Source: Mycobacterium shinjukuense
GTDB lineage: Bacteria > Actinomycetota > Actinomycetes > Mycobacteriales > Mycobacteriaceae
Length of the DNA: 64,000 nucleotides
NCBI RefSeq assembly: GCF_010730055.1
Contig: NZ_AP022575.1
Span: forward strand, 2,666,001-2,730,000
Direction of reading: 5' to 3'
A program made the position numbers and the translations under genes. Shown one piece after another: positions 48,330 to 57,264 of the stretch. Each line of letters opens with the position of its first letter. Position 1 is the first letter of the stretch. The notes beneath the pieces were generated by a model. That model was given only the letters and a program-made list of their open reading frames with translations, was not told the DNA's origin and did not search any database.

Positions 48330-48701
48330 TTAGATGACGCCACGTTTGAGGCGGCGACGTTCCCGCTCGGACAGCCCTCCCCAGATGCCGAACCGCTCGT
48401 CATGAGCCAGGGCGTACTCCAAGCACTCGTGGCGCACCTCGCAACCCATGCAAATCTTCTTGGCCTCCCGAGTGGACCCGCCCTTCTCCGGGAAGAACGC
48501 TTCCGGATCCGTTTGCGCGCACAGGGCGCGGTCCTGCCATTGGTCACTGGGCACCGGCTCCGGTTCGGGTTCGAATGCGTTGGGCGCCTCGGGGACCAAG
48601 CTCAGATGGGGCCGGCCGGCCGAGATGGGCGACACTCGCGCCGCGCCGGCGACGGTGTGCGGTATGCCCCCCACTACACCCCGAAGGTGCTCATAGGACA
48701 T
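48330..48701 (-). CDS. whiB2: WhiB2, iron-sulfur cell division regulator (WhmD orthologue)
   Basis: A 123-residue WhiB-family protein required for septation in mycobacteria (WhmD in M. smegmatis). Cluster ligands are C61, C84, C87 and C93; the FGIWGGLSERERRRLKR tail matches the family. The ATG at 48701 is preceded by GAGGAGG seven bases away, supporting this longer N-terminus (MSYEH as in WhmD) over the shorter form annotated in M. tuberculosis. It is divergent from fbiA. Confidence 0.95.
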   Translation of the reverse strand: MSYEHLRGVVGGIPHTVAGAARVSPISAGRPHLSLVPEAPNAFEPEPEPVPSDQWQDRALCAQTDPEAFFPEKGGSTREAKKICMGCEVRHECLEYALAHDERFGIWGGLSERERRRLKRGVI

Positions 48702-49023
48702 GCCTGCGCCTCCTCACTCGATTGGTAGTGAATGGTTTCCCACTGTTTTGATGTACAGTCAACCCAATTCGAACAAGTGATCGAATCTCGGTCTGCGACA
48801 CCGAAACCGGCCGGCCAACCGGGAAATGACACTGATGTGATTAGACACGGGTTGGGGACCGCGGTCAAGCATTGCGACCCATTTCCATACCATCTCGTGA
48901 TAGAAATTCCGCGTTTCTGTTGCGGTTCGGCCCCGGCGTGTCCGAGCGCAACTCGTCACAGCCATCGTTTGCAAACGCCACGGCCCGCGATCCGTCACCG
49001 CCCGGACGGTACTGTCCTGCGAT
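48702..49023. promoter_or_regulatory. divergent promoter region of whiB2 and fbiA
   Basis: A 322-bp gap, less GC-rich than its surroundings near 48720-48790 and 48870-48920, which is usual for mycobacterial promoters. No reading frame with a ribosome binding site, no long palindrome. fbiA starts directly at the GTG at 49024 without a clear Shine-Dalgarno, so a leaderless transcript starting near 49020 is possible. Confidence 0.45.
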
Positions 49024-50019
49024 GTGAAGGTCGCCGTGCTGGTCGGTGGAGTCGGCGGGGCCCGCTTCCTGCTCGGGGTCCAGCGGCTGCTGGGACTGGG
49101 CCAGTTTGCCACCCGCCACCCCGGGCCGGATCACCAGCTCACCGCCGTCGTCAACATCGGCGACGACGCCTGGATCCACGGGCTGCGCGTCTGCCCGGAT
49201 CTGGACACCTGCATGTACACCCTGGGCGGCGGCGTCGACCCGCAGCGCGGCTGGGGCCACCGCGACGAAACCTGGCACGCCATGGGGGAACTCGCGCGCT
49301 ACGGCGTGCAGCCCGATTGGTTCGAACTCGGCGACCGCGATCTGGCCACCCATCTGGTGCGCACCCAGATGCTGCGGGCCGGCTATCCGCTGTCGCAGGT
49401 CACCGCCGCGCTGTGTGACCGCTGGCAACCGGGCGCGCGGTTGCTGCCGGCCAGCGACGACCGGTGCGAAACCCACGTGGTGGTCACCGTCGACGAGACC
49501 CGCAAGGCGATCCATTTCCAGGAGTGGTGGGTGCGCCATCGCGCCCAGCTGCCGACGCACGGCTTCGCCTACGTTGGAGCCGAAAAGGCCAGCGCCACAA
49601 CCGACGCCGTGAGAGCCATCGGCGACGCCGACGTCATCATGCTGGCGCCGTCCAACCCGGTGGTCAGCATCGGCGCCATCCTGGCCATCCCCGGGATCCG
49701 CGCGGCGTTGCGGTCGGCCGGCGCGCCGGTCGTCGGCTATTCACCGATCATCGGCGGAAAGCCGTTGCGCGGCATGGCTGATACCTGTCTCTCGGCGATC
49801 GGGGTGGCCGCCACCGCGGAGGCGGTGGGCCGGCACTACGGGGCGCGCGCCGCCACCGGCATACTGGACTGCTGGTTGGTGCACGACGGCGACAAGGCTG
49901 ATGTGAAAGCCGAAATTGACGGAGTGACGGTGCGATCGATACCACTGCTGATGCGCGACCCCACGGCCACGGCCGAGATGGTTCGCGCCGGGCTGGATGT
50001 TGCGGGCGTGGCGGTGTGA
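49024..50019 (+). CDS. fbiA: 2-phospho-L-lactate transferase (F420 biosynthesis)
   Basis: A 331-residue CofD/FbiA enzyme that joins the phosphoenolpyruvyl/lactyl-GPP moiety to the deazaflavin FO, giving (dehydro-)F420-0. The N-terminal [34 protein letters not shown] and [13 protein letters not shown] are family motifs. The start is GTG, length as in Rv3261. The stop overlaps the fbiB GTG by 4 bp. Needed for activation of nitroimidazole prodrugs in M. tuberculosis (known). Confidence 0.96.
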   Translation: MKVAVLVGGVGGARFLLGVQRLLGLGQFATRHPGPDHQLTAVVNIGDDAWIHGLRVCPDLDTCMYTLGGGVDPQRGWGHRDETWHAMGELARYGVQPDWFELGDRDLATHLVRTQMLRAGYPLSQVTAALCDRWQPGARLLPASDDRCETHVVVTVDETRKAIHFQEWWVRHRAQLPTHGFAYVGAEKASATTDAVRAIGDADVIMLAPSNPVVSIGAILAIPGIRAALRSAGAPVVGYSPIIGGKPLRGMADTCLSAIGVAATAEAVGRHYGARAATGILDCWLVHDGDKADVKAEIDGVTVRSIPLLMRDPTATAEMVRAGLDVAGVAV

Positions 50020-51362
50020 CCGGCCCCGACCACGGCTCCGCCGCCACGATCGAGATCCTGCCGGTCACCGGGCTTCCCGAATTCCGCCCGGGCGACGATC
50101 TGGCCGCCGCGGTCGCTTCGGCCGCGCCCTGGCTGCGCGACGGCGACGTCGTGGTGGTCACCAGCAAGGTGGTGTCCAAATGCGAGGGCCGGCTGGTGCC
50201 CGCACCCGAAGACACCGAGCGCAGAGACCGATTGCGCCGCAAGCTGGTCGCCGACGAGTCGGTGCGCGTGCTGGCGCGCAAGGGCCAGACGTTGATCACC
50301 GAGAACCGGCTCGGACTGGTCCAGGCCGCCGCCGGGGTGGACGGCTCCAACGTCGGGCGCGCCGAACTGGCGCTGCTGCCCGTCGATCCCGATGCCAGTG
50401 CGGCGGCCCTGCGCGCCGGGCTGCGCCAGCGGCTCGGCGTCACCGTCGCCGTGGTCATCACCGACACCATGGGCCGCGCCTGGCGCACCGGCCAGACCGA
50501 CGTCGCCGTCGGCGCCGCCGGTCTTTCGGTGCTGCACAACTATTCGGGTGCCGTCGACGGATACGGCAACCACCTGGTCGTCACCGAGATCGCGGTCGCC
50601 GACGAGATCGCCGCGGCGGCCGATCTGGTCAAAGGCAAGCTGACCGCGCTGCCGGTGGCCGTGGTCCGCGGAGTGCCGGTGACCGACGACGGCTCGACCG
50701 CCCGGCACCTGCTGCGGCCGGGCAGCGAAGACCTGTTCTGGCTCGGCACCGCCGAAGCCATCGAGCTCGGTCGCCGCCAGGCGCAACTGTTGCGCAGGTC
50801 GGTGCGCCGGTTCAGCGACCAGCCGGTGCCGAGCGATCTCGTCGAGGCCGCCGCGGCCGAGGCGCTCACCGCGCCGGCGCCGCACCACACCCGGCCGGTG
50901 CGGTTCGTGTGGCTGCGGACCCGCGCCACCCGCATCCGGCTGCTGGATCGGATGAAAGACAAGTGGCGCGCCGACCTCGCCGGTGACGGCAAGCCCGCCG
51001 ACGCCGTCGAGCGCCGGCTGGCCCGTGGTCAAATCCTCTACGACGCACCCGAAGTCGTCATCCCCATGCTGGTGCCCGACGGCGCACACCCCTACCCCGA
51101 CGCCGCGCGCACCGACGCCGAGCACACCATGTTCACCGTCGCGGTCGGAGCGGCCGTGCAGGCCCTGCTGGTCGCGCTGGCGGTGCGCGGGCTGGGCAGT
51201 TGCTGGGTCGGCTCGACCATCTTTGCCGCCGACCTGGTGCGCCACGAGCTGCGACTACCCGTCGACTGGGAGCCGTTGGGCGCCATCGCGATTGGCTACC
51301 CAGCCGAGCCGACCGGGGTGCGTGACCCGGTGCCCGCCGCGGAGCTGTTGATCCGCAAATGA
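50016..51362 (+). CDS. fbiB: F420:gamma-glutamyl ligase FbiB, two-domain
   Basis: A 448-residue enzyme adding glutamates to F420-0. The N-terminal CofE-like ligase domain (about 1-245) has [13 protein letters not shown] and [15 protein letters not shown]; the C-terminal FMN-binding nitroreductase-like domain (about 248-448) has [12 protein letters not shown] and [12 protein letters not shown] and reduces dehydro-F420. The GTG start overlaps fbiA, and the stop overlaps the mamA ATG by 4 bp. Confidence 0.96.
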   Translation: MTGPDHGSAATIEILPVTGLPEFRPGDDLAAAVASAAPWLRDGDVVVVTSKVVSKCEGRLVPAPEDTERRDRLRRKLVADESVRVLARKGQTLITENRLGLVQAAAGVDGSNVGRAELALLPVDPDASAAALRAGLRQRLGVTVAVVITDTMGRAWRTGQTDVAVGAAGLSVLHNYSGAVDGYGNHLVVTEIAVADEIAAAADLVKGKLTALPVAVVRGVPVTDDGSTARHLLRPGSEDLFWLGTAEAIELGRRQAQLLRRSVRRFSDQPVPSDLVEAAAAEALTAPAPHHTRPVRFVWLRTRATRIRLLDRMKDKWRADLAGDGKPADAVERRLARGQILYDAPEVVIPMLVPDGAHPYPDAARTDAEHTMFTVAVGAAVQALLVALAVRGLGSCWVGSTIFAADLVRHELRLPVDWEPLGAIAIGYPAEPTGVRDPVPAAELLIRK

Positions 51363-52948
51363 CAACGTTCGCGGGCAAGGCCGCCGCGTCGGCGGACAAG
51401 GTTCGCGGCGGCTATTACACGCCGGCTCCGGTTGCCCGATTTCTGGCCCGCTGGGTTCGGGCGGCGGGCCCGCGCATCGTGGAGCCGGCCTGCGGCGACG
51501 GCGCCATCCTGCGTGCGCTGGCCGCCGTCACCAACCAGGCGCGCGGTGTGGAACTGGCGGCGCGCGAGGCCGCCAAGGCGCGCGAATTCGCCCCCGTGGA
51601 CACCGAGAACCTGTTCGCCTGGCTGGCCACGTCCGCCGCCGGCGGCTGGGACGGGGTCGCGGGCAACCCGCCCTACATCCGGTTTGGCAACTGGGCGCCC
51701 GACCAACGAGCACCCGCGCTGGACCTGATGCGGCGCGAAGGTTTACGGCCCACCAAGTTGACCAATGCCTGGGTCCCGTTCGTGGTGGCGAGCACCCTGC
51801 TGGTGCGCGACGGCGGACGCGTGGGGCTGGTGCTGCCCGCCGAGTTGCTGCAAGTCGGCTATGCCGCTCAGGTGCGTGACTTTCTGCTGCGCCGCTTTCG
51901 GGAGATCACGCTGGTGACGTTTCAGCGGCTGGCGTTCGACGGCGTCCTGCAGGAGGTCGTTTTGTTCTGCGGCGTCGCCGGCGCGGGTCCGGCGCGCATC
52001 CGCACAGTCCAGCTCGCCGATGCCAACGCACTCGAGGGCGCGGATCTTGACGTCGAATCGGCTCCCGCACTGAGGCACGATAAGGAGAAGTGGACCAAAT
52101 ACTTTCTGAGCCCCACGCAGATCGGCCTGCTGCGCAGCCTCGAGCGGTCCGATGCCCTGACCCAGCTGGGCCGGCTGGCCGAGGTGGACGTGGGCATCGT
52201 GACGGGCCGCAACAGCTTCTTCACCTTCACCGATTCCCAAGCACGGGGCCTGGGGCTCATCGCGCACTGTGTCCCGCTGGTCTCGCGCAGCGCGCAACTG
52301 TCCGGCCTGGTCTATGACATGGATTGCCGGGCAAGCGATGTCGCCGCCGGGCACCGGACATGGCTGCTGGACGCCGCCGGCGAGCCGGCCGACCCCGCGC
52401 TGCTGGCACACATCGCCGCCGGCGAAGCCGCCGGCGTGCACCGGGGTTACAAATGCTCGATCCGCAAGCCGTGGTGGCGCACGCCGTCGTTGTGGATTCC
52501 CGACCTGTTCATGTTGCGCCAGATTCATCGGGCACCGCGGCTGACCGTCAATGCCGCGGCGGCAACCAGCACCGACACCGTGCACCGCGTCCGGGTCAAA
52601 CCCGGCGGCGAGTCCCCGACCCACCCCGGGGCGCTGGCCGCGGTGTTCCACAACAGCGTGACGTTCGCCTTCACCGAAATCATGGGCCGCAGTTACGGCG
52701 GGGGCATCTTGGAGCTGGAACCCGCCGAGGCCGAGCGGCTGCCCGTTCCCGCACCGTCCTATGCGAGCACCGATCTGATCGCCGACGTCGATCTGCTGGT
52801 GAAGGCCGGCGACCCCGACAAGGCCCTCGACCTGGTGGATCAACGCGTGCTGATCGACGGGCTCGGCTTGTCACCGCGGGTGGTGGCGGACTGCCGCGCG
52901 GCCTGGGTCGCGCTGCGGGATCGCCGGACGAGGCGGGGATCCCGGTGA
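51359..52948 (+). CDS. mamA: adenine-specific DNA methyltransferase MamA
   Basis: A 529-residue N6-adenine DNA methyltransferase. SAM-binding motif [12 protein letters not shown] is at about 41-51 and catalytic motif IV NPPY at 103-106; a target-recognition region follows. The M. tuberculosis homologue Rv3263 methylates CTGGAG-type sites and affects promoters that overlap them. No restriction enzyme is adjacent, so it is an orphan methyltransferase. ATG overlaps the fbiB stop; its own stop overlaps the Nudix gene start. Confidence 0.9.
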   Translation: MTTFAGKAAASADKVRGGYYTPAPVARFLARWVRAAGPRIVEPACGDGAILRALAAVTNQARGVELAAREAAKAREFAPVDTENLFAWLATSAAGGWDGVAGNPPYIRFGNWAPDQRAPALDLMRREGLRPTKLTNAWVPFVVASTLLVRDGGRVGLVLPAELLQVGYAAQVRDFLLRRFREITLVTFQRLAFDGVLQEVVLFCGVAGAGPARIRTVQLADANALEGADLDVESAPALRHDKEKWTKYFLSPTQIGLLRSLERSDALTQLGRLAEVDVGIVTGRNSFFTFTDSQARGLGLIAHCVPLVSRSAQLSGLVYDMDCRASDVAAGHRTWLLDAAGEPADPALLAHIAAGEAAGVHRGYKCSIRKPWWRTPSLWIPDLFMLRQIHRAPRLTVNAAAATSTDTVHRVRVKPGGESPTHPGALAAVFHNSVTFAFTEIMGRSYGGGILELEPAEAERLPVPAPSYASTDLIADVDLLVKAGDPDKALDLVDQRVLIDGLGLSPRVVADCRAAWVALRDRRTRRGSR

Positions 52949-53514
52949 GCATGTCGCCGAGGAATCTGCGAGAGTCGGTGATCGCGATGCTCACCGGGTG
53001 GCAGCCACCCGATCCGACCCAGGACTCGGTGCGGCACGCCGTGCTGTCTTTCGTGCACGCCCGCACCGACGCCTGCCGCCGCGAGTGCGAACCCGGCCAC
53101 ATCACCGCGTCCACGCTGGTGCTCGACGACAGCGGCGGCCGGGTGCTGCTCACCCTGCACCCGCGCCTGCGCCGCTGGGTGCAACTGGGTGGGCATTGCG
53201 AGGATGACGACGAGGACATCGTCGCCGCGGCGCTGCGCGAGGCCACCGAAGAATCCGGCGTCGCCGGTCTGCGGATCACCGCCGAACTCGCCGCCGTTCA
53301 TGTCCACCCGGTCACCTGCTCACTGGGCGTGCCGACCCGCCACCTCGACCTGCAGTTCGTGGCGCACGCACCCACCGGGGCCCGGATCGCGGTCAGCGAC
53401 GAGTCCGACGACCTGCGCTGGTGGCCGGCCGACGCCTTGCCCCCCGGAACCGATTTCGCGTTGGCGTACCTGGTGGCTCGGGCCCGCGGCTGGTCGCGCG
53501 ACGGCCCATGTTGA
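52945..53514 (+). CDS. Nudix hydrolase
   Basis: A 189-residue Nudix-fold protein. The Nudix box is near-canonical, GGHCEDDDEDIVAAALREAT followed by EESGV (about 88-112), with the REx2EE metal-binding core intact. These enzymes hydrolyse nucleoside diphosphate derivatives; the substrate is unknown. The GTG at 52945 overlaps the mamA stop (GTGA) and an ATG two codons later is an alternative. I do not recall a Nudix gene here in M. tuberculosis, so it may be lineage-specific or lost there. Confidence 0.88.
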   Translation: MSMSPRNLRESVIAMLTGWQPPDPTQDSVRHAVLSFVHARTDACRRECEPGHITASTLVLDDSGGRVLLTLHPRLRRWVQLGGHCEDDDEDIVAAALREATEESGVAGLRITAELAAVHVHPVTCSLGVPTRHLDLQFVAHAPTGARIAVSDESDDLRWWPADALPPGTDFALAYLVARARGWSRDGPC

Positions 53515-53520
53515 CCGGCC

Positions 53521-53937
53521 TCACCGGACGCCGATGATGGTCAAACCGGGGTGAATACCGAGGAAATCAGCTTCATTGCGCGTCATCAGCGGGATGTCCA
53601 CAGCGACGGCGACCGCCGCAATCAGGAGGTCGAAGCGTCGTGGCTTGGGGTCTCGGCCAACGGTGCGGACCATGGCACACAACGCTCCGTAAATCCGCGC
53701 TGCACGTGCATCAAACGGAATCGGGTCAAAGGTATTCACGATCCAGTGATAGCGCTGCTCGCGGGCGGCATTGAGCAGCGGATCGGCGCTGTGCAAGCCG
53801 TAGGACAGCTCGGCCAGCGTTATGGTGCTGACCGCGGCGGTCGACGCATGCGCGGCTACGGCCCTGGCCGGGTAGTCGATAACGACGGATGTGTCCAGTA
53901 GCGCCCGCTGGTACCGGGTCAAGGGTCGGCGCGCCAT
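53521..53937 (-). CDS. vapC: PIN-domain toxin VapC
   Basis: A 138-residue PIN-domain ribonuclease toxin. Acidic active-site residues are visible: D15 (LLDTSVVID), E43 (TLAELSYGL), D103 (RRFDLLIAA) and D124 (RNEADFLGI). The pair with the antitoxin upstream overlaps it by 19 bp (53919-53937). PIN toxins cleave tRNA or rRNA. The downstream neighbour is the convergent Nudix gene, 6 bp away. Confidence 0.93.
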   Translation of the reverse strand: MARRPLTRYQRALLDTSVVIDYPARAVAAHASTAAVSTITLAELSYGLHSADPLLNAAREQRYHWIVNTFDPIPFDARAARIYGALCAMVRTVGRDPKPRRFDLLIAAVAVAVDIPLMTRNEADFLGIHPGLTIIGVR

Positions 53938-54212
53938 CTTCCGGCGTCGCTATCGTCAACGGCACTGTCGAGCTCGTCGAGCTCGTGGACGAAACGTTCG
54001 GCATCCCAACACGGAAGTTCGTTTATCCCTGCGGCGATGTGCGCCACCGGAACGAACCGCGACGGTCGATCGGGTTCGGATTGGTGGTGCGGAATGAGAT
54101 CTGCTACCGGAACGCCGTTTCTGGTAACCGTAAAGCGCTCACCCTGTTGCACGCGCCGCATGATCGCGCCGCTGTCGTTTCTCAGTTCCCGTTGACTGAC
54201 CGGTGTCGCCAT
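53919..54212 (-). CDS. vapB: Phd/YefM-type antitoxin VapB
   Basis: A 97-residue antitoxin. The N-terminal DNA-binding domain (MATPVSQRELRNDSGAIMRR, about 1-45, ending TVTRNGVPVADLIPH) is typical of the Phd/YefM family; the C-terminal acidic tail (about 65-90, ERFVHELDELDSAVDDSD) would wrap the toxin. The ATG at 54212 sits next to a palindromic operator. An ATG six codons upstream lies within the operator and is less likely. Confidence 0.9.
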   Translation of the reverse strand: MATPVSQRELRNDSGAIMRRVQQGERFTVTRNGVPVADLIPHHQSEPDRPSRFVPVAHIAAGINELPCWDAERFVHELDELDSAVDDSDAGRWRADP

Positions 54213-54239
54213 AGCACCAACGTAGCACAAGGGTGCTAC
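54212..54239. promoter_or_regulatory. vapBC autoregulatory operator
   Basis: GTAGCAC at 54222-54228 and GTGCTAC at 54233-54239 form a palindrome around AAGG; a further half-site TAGCACC lies at 54212-54218, running into the start codon. This fits binding of the VapB dimer or VapBC complex to repress its own promoter, as in other toxin-antitoxin modules. Confidence 0.7.
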
Positions 54240-54257
54240 ACCTGGGCGACCCGGGCG

Positions 54258-55334
54258 CTATACGTCCGACGAGTAGCGGATCCCGCCGTCGGGAATGGAC
54301 ACGCCCGGCCACACCCGGGCGCCGCGCAGCAGCTCGCAGCGTGCGCCGATGTCGGCGCCGTCGCCGATCACGCCGTCGCGGATCAGCGCCCGCGGACCGA
54401 TCCGGACGCCGAAGCCGATGATCGAGCGCTCGATCACGCTGCCGGCCTCGACCTTGACGCCATCGAAGATGACCGCGCCATCCAGCCGGACACCGGGCCC
54501 GATTTCCGCGCCCCGGCCGACGACCGTGCCGCCGACCAGCACCGCGCCCGGCGACACCGCCGCGCCGTCATGCACCAGCCGCTCGCCGCGGTGGCCTCGC
54601 AGGGCGGGTGACGGCGCGATCCCGCGCACCAGATCCGCCGAGCCGCGAACGAAGTCTTCGGGCGTGCCCATGTCGCGCCAGTAGCTGGCGTCCACGTAGC
54701 CGCACACCGTGAGCTCGGGGTCGGAGAGCAGCGCGGGGAACACCTCGCGTTCCACCGAGACCTCGCGGCCGCGCGGAATCCGATCGATGATCCCGCGCGT
54801 GAAGACGTAGCAGCCGGCGTTGATCTGATCGGTCGGCGGATCCTGGGTCTTCTCCAGGAACCCGGTCACCCGGCCGTCCACGGTCGGCACGCACCCGAAG
54901 GCCCGCGGATCGCCCACCCGCACCAGGTGCAGCGTGACGTCGGCCTGGTTGCTGCGGTGGAAGTCCAGCAGCTGGTCCAGATCAGCCCCGGAGAGCACGT
55001 CACCGTTGAACACCATCACGGTGTCGTGGCGCAGTCTGCCGGCAACGTTGGCGATGGCGCCGCCGGTCCCCAACGGCCGCTCTTCGGTCACATAGTCGAT
55101 CTGCAGCCCCAGCTTGGACCCGTCACCGAACTCGGCCTCGAACACCGCGGCGTGATACGACGTGCCCAGGATCACGTGCTCGATGCCGGCCGCGGCGATC
55201 CGCGACAGCAGATGGGTGAGAAACGGCAGCCCCGCGGTGGGCAGCATGGGCTTGGGGGCCGACAACGTCAGCGGCCGCAGCCTGGTGCCCTTGCCGCCGA
55301 CCAGGACCACCGCATCGACGTGGTGGGTTGCCAC
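54258..55334 (-). CDS. manB: mannose-1-phosphate guanylyltransferase (GDP-mannose pyrophosphorylase)
   Basis: A 358-residue nucleotidyltransferase making GDP-mannose from GTP and mannose 1-phosphate. VVLVGGKGTRLRPLT (about 9-23) is the signature, with KPMLP, FNGDVLSG and DMGTPEDF; the C-terminal left-handed beta-helix (about 265-350) shows hexapeptide repeats such as VGRGAEIGPGVRLDGA. Gene symbol follows M. tuberculosis usage for Rv3264c. It is followed on the strand by vapBC upstream palindrome and starts 1 bp after the wbbL stop. Confidence 0.93.
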   Translation of the reverse strand: MATHHVDAVVLVGGKGTRLRPLTLSAPKPMLPTAGLPFLTHLLSRIAAAGIEHVILGTSYHAAVFEAEFGDGSKLGLQIDYVTEERPLGTGGAIANVAGRLRHDTVMVFNGDVLSGADLDQLLDFHRSNQADVTLHLVRVGDPRAFGCVPTVDGRVTGFLEKTQDPPTDQINAGCYVFTRGIIDRIPRGREVSVEREVFPALLSDPELTVCGYVDASYWRDMGTPEDFVRGSADLVRGIAPSPALRGHRGERLVHDGAAVSPGAVLVGGTVVGRGAEIGPGVRLDGAVIFDGVKVEAGSVIERSIIGFGVRIGPRALIRDGVIGDGADIGARCELLRGARVWPGVSIPDGGIRYSSDV

Positions 55335-55335
55335 C

Positions 55336-56265
55336 TCAGTGCCGCCCTTCCGCCAGCTTGACGTGCTGGCTTGCCGACCTGCGAGCCCGGCGCAGCGAGC
55401 TGCGCACCATCAGGTGGGAGCGCAGGGCCAGCGATCCCCGCAGCACCCAGCGCAGCGGAGCGCGCCACCAACCGGTGTGCCGATCGGCCAGGAACAAGTA
55501 GGTGCTCTTGTGATGCGCCGCCAGGTGACTCGCCGGGTCACGCCCGGTGGAGTGGCCCTTGTGGTGCAAAACCTCGGCCGTCGGCACATAGACGGACTGC
55601 CAGCCGGCCTTGCCCAGCCGGTCGCCGAGGTCGACATCTTCCATGTACATGAAGTAGCGCTCGTCGAATCCGCCGACCTCCCGAAACGCCGACCGGCGCA
55701 CCAGCAGGCACGACCCCGACAGCCAGCCCACCGGCCGTTCGCTGGGCTCGAGCCGCTCCTGCCGGTAGGCCAGCGTCCACGGATTGCCCGGCCACACCGG
55801 CCCGAGCAGGGCATGCATGCCGCCCCGGACCAGGCTGGGCAGGTGCCGCGCCGACGGGTACACCGACCCGTCCGGGTCCCGGATCAGCGGGCCCAGCGCG
55901 CCCGCACGCGGCCAGCGGGCGGCGGCCTCCAGCAGGGCGTCGATGCTGCCCGGGCCCCATTGCACGTCCGGGTTTGCCACGATCACCCAGTCATCGACCC
56001 ACGGTTGGTCGGCAATCTTGCCCTCATCGAGCCTGGCGACCGTGCGATTCACCGCGGTTCCGTACCCGAGATTGGCCCCGGTCGGCAGCAGCCGCACGTT
56101 GGGGTAACGCTCGACGGCAGCCTGCGGGGTGCCGTCGGTGGAGCCGTTGTCGGCCAACAGGACGCTGACCGGGCGCTCGGTGGCCAGCGACAACGACGCC
56201 AGGAACCGCTCCAGGTGCGGGCCCGGCGAGTAGGTCACCGCTACCACCGGCAAGACGTCAGTCAC
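55336..56265 (-). CDS. wbbL: dTDP-rhamnosyltransferase WbbL
   Basis: A 309-residue GT2-family glycosyltransferase attaching rhamnose to decaprenyl-PP-GlcNAc, completing the linker between peptidoglycan and arabinogalactan. VVAVTYSPGPHLERFLASL, LLADNGSTDGTP, NLGYGTAVNRT, VIVANPDV (the DxD equivalent), GSCLLVRRSAF and GGFDERYFMYMEDVDL (catalytic acid region) are family signatures. GTG 56265 overlaps the rmlD stop by 8 bp. Essential in M. smegmatis (known). Confidence 0.95.
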   Translation of the reverse strand: MTDVLPVVAVTYSPGPHLERFLASLSLATERPVSVLLADNGSTDGTPQAAVERYPNVRLLPTGANLGYGTAVNRTVARLDEGKIADQPWVDDWVIVANPDVQWGPGSIDALLEAAARWPRAGALGPLIRDPDGSVYPSARHLPSLVRGGMHALLGPVWPGNPWTLAYRQERLEPSERPVGWLSGSCLLVRRSAFREVGGFDERYFMYMEDVDLGDRLGKAGWQSVYVPTAEVLHHKGHSTGRDPASHLAAHHKSTYLFLADRHTGWWRAPLRWVLRGSLALRSHLMVRSSLRRARRSASQHVKLAEGRH

Positions 56266-57175
56266 GGGTTGAGGGTAACGCGGGATCGACCGCGGCTCCG
56301 CGGCGAGCCGCCGCCAGCGCCGCGACAAGCGCACTGCGCCAGGGCCTTAGCGGCGCGAACCCGGCCGCGGCCCACTCCCGGCCAGACAGCGCGGAGTAGC
56401 ACGGCCGTGGCGCGGGCCGCGGAAATTGTGCGCTGCTGACCGGGCGCACCCGCTGCGGGTCGGCGCCGCATTCCTCGAACACCGCGCGGGCCTGCCCGAA
56501 CCGCGACACCGCGCCCTGGTTGGCGGCGTGCAGGATGCGCCCGCGCACGTGACTCTCGTCTAGGCAGTCGACCACCTGCAACACCGCGGCGGCCAGGTCG
56601 ACGACGTAGGTCGGCGAGCCGGTCTGGTCGTCGACCACATCCACCGGACCGTCGCCGGCGGCCAGCCGTCGCATGACGGCGACGAAATCCTTGCCCGCCC
56701 CGCCGGTGTACACCCAGGCGGTGCGCACCACCACGGCCTCCGGCAGCGTCTGCAGCACGGCCCGTTCGCCGGTGAGTTTGCTGCACGCGTAGACACCCCG
56801 GGGCTGAGTTGGGTCGCTGGGTTCATACGGGCGCGGCTGCGCGTCACCGAAGTCGCCACCGAACACAAAGTCGGTGGACACGTGGATCAACCGGGCGCCG
56901 GCGCGCGCGCAGGCGCGCGCCAGATGCTCCGGACCGGTGGCGTTGACCGCATAGCAGCGCGCCTCGTCGGTTTCGGCGCCGTCGACGTCGGTGTAGGCCG
57001 CGCAATTGACCACCACGTCGCCGCTTTGGATGATCCGCTCGGCCGCGCCTGGATCGGTGACGTCCCATTGCGACGAGGTGAACGCCTGCGTGTCGCGGCC
57101 TTCCCGAGCGGCCCGCGCGGTCAGGTGGCTGCCCAGCTGCCCACCGGCTCCGGTGATGAGGATCCTGCCCGACAT
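56258..57175 (-). CDS. rmlD: dTDP-4-dehydrorhamnose reductase
   Basis: A 305-residue short-chain-fold enzyme for the last step of dTDP-rhamnose synthesis. The Rossmann motif ITGAGGQLGSHL lies at about 6-17; HVSTDFVFGG and the catalytic YACSKLTGE (Tyr-x3-Lys, near 126-130) follow. ATG 57175 gives a length like Rv3266c; the frame is open for 20 more codons upstream without conservation. It feeds the rhamnosyltransferase encoded downstream. Confidence 0.95.
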   Translation of the reverse strand: MSGRILITGAGGQLGSHLTARAAREGRDTQAFTSSQWDVTDPGAAERIIQSGDVVVNCAAYTDVDGAETDEARCYAVNATGPEHLARACARAGARLIHVSTDFVFGGDFGDAQPRPYEPSDPTQPRGVYACSKLTGERAVLQTLPEAVVVRTAWVYTGGAGKDFVAVMRRLAAGDGPVDVVDDQTGSPTYVVDLAAAVLQVVDCLDESHVRGRILHAANQGAVSRFGQARAVFEECGADPQRVRPVSSAQFPRPAPRPCYSALSGREWAAAGFAPLRPWRSALVAALAAARRGAAVDPALPSTRD

Positions 57176-57264
57176 GGTTTCGAGTGTGGCACGCCCCGGG
57201 CACTCCTCGGGCACGCCGGGACCGGCTACCCGCAAGTCGGCTGTGACATAAGTAACCTACAGTG

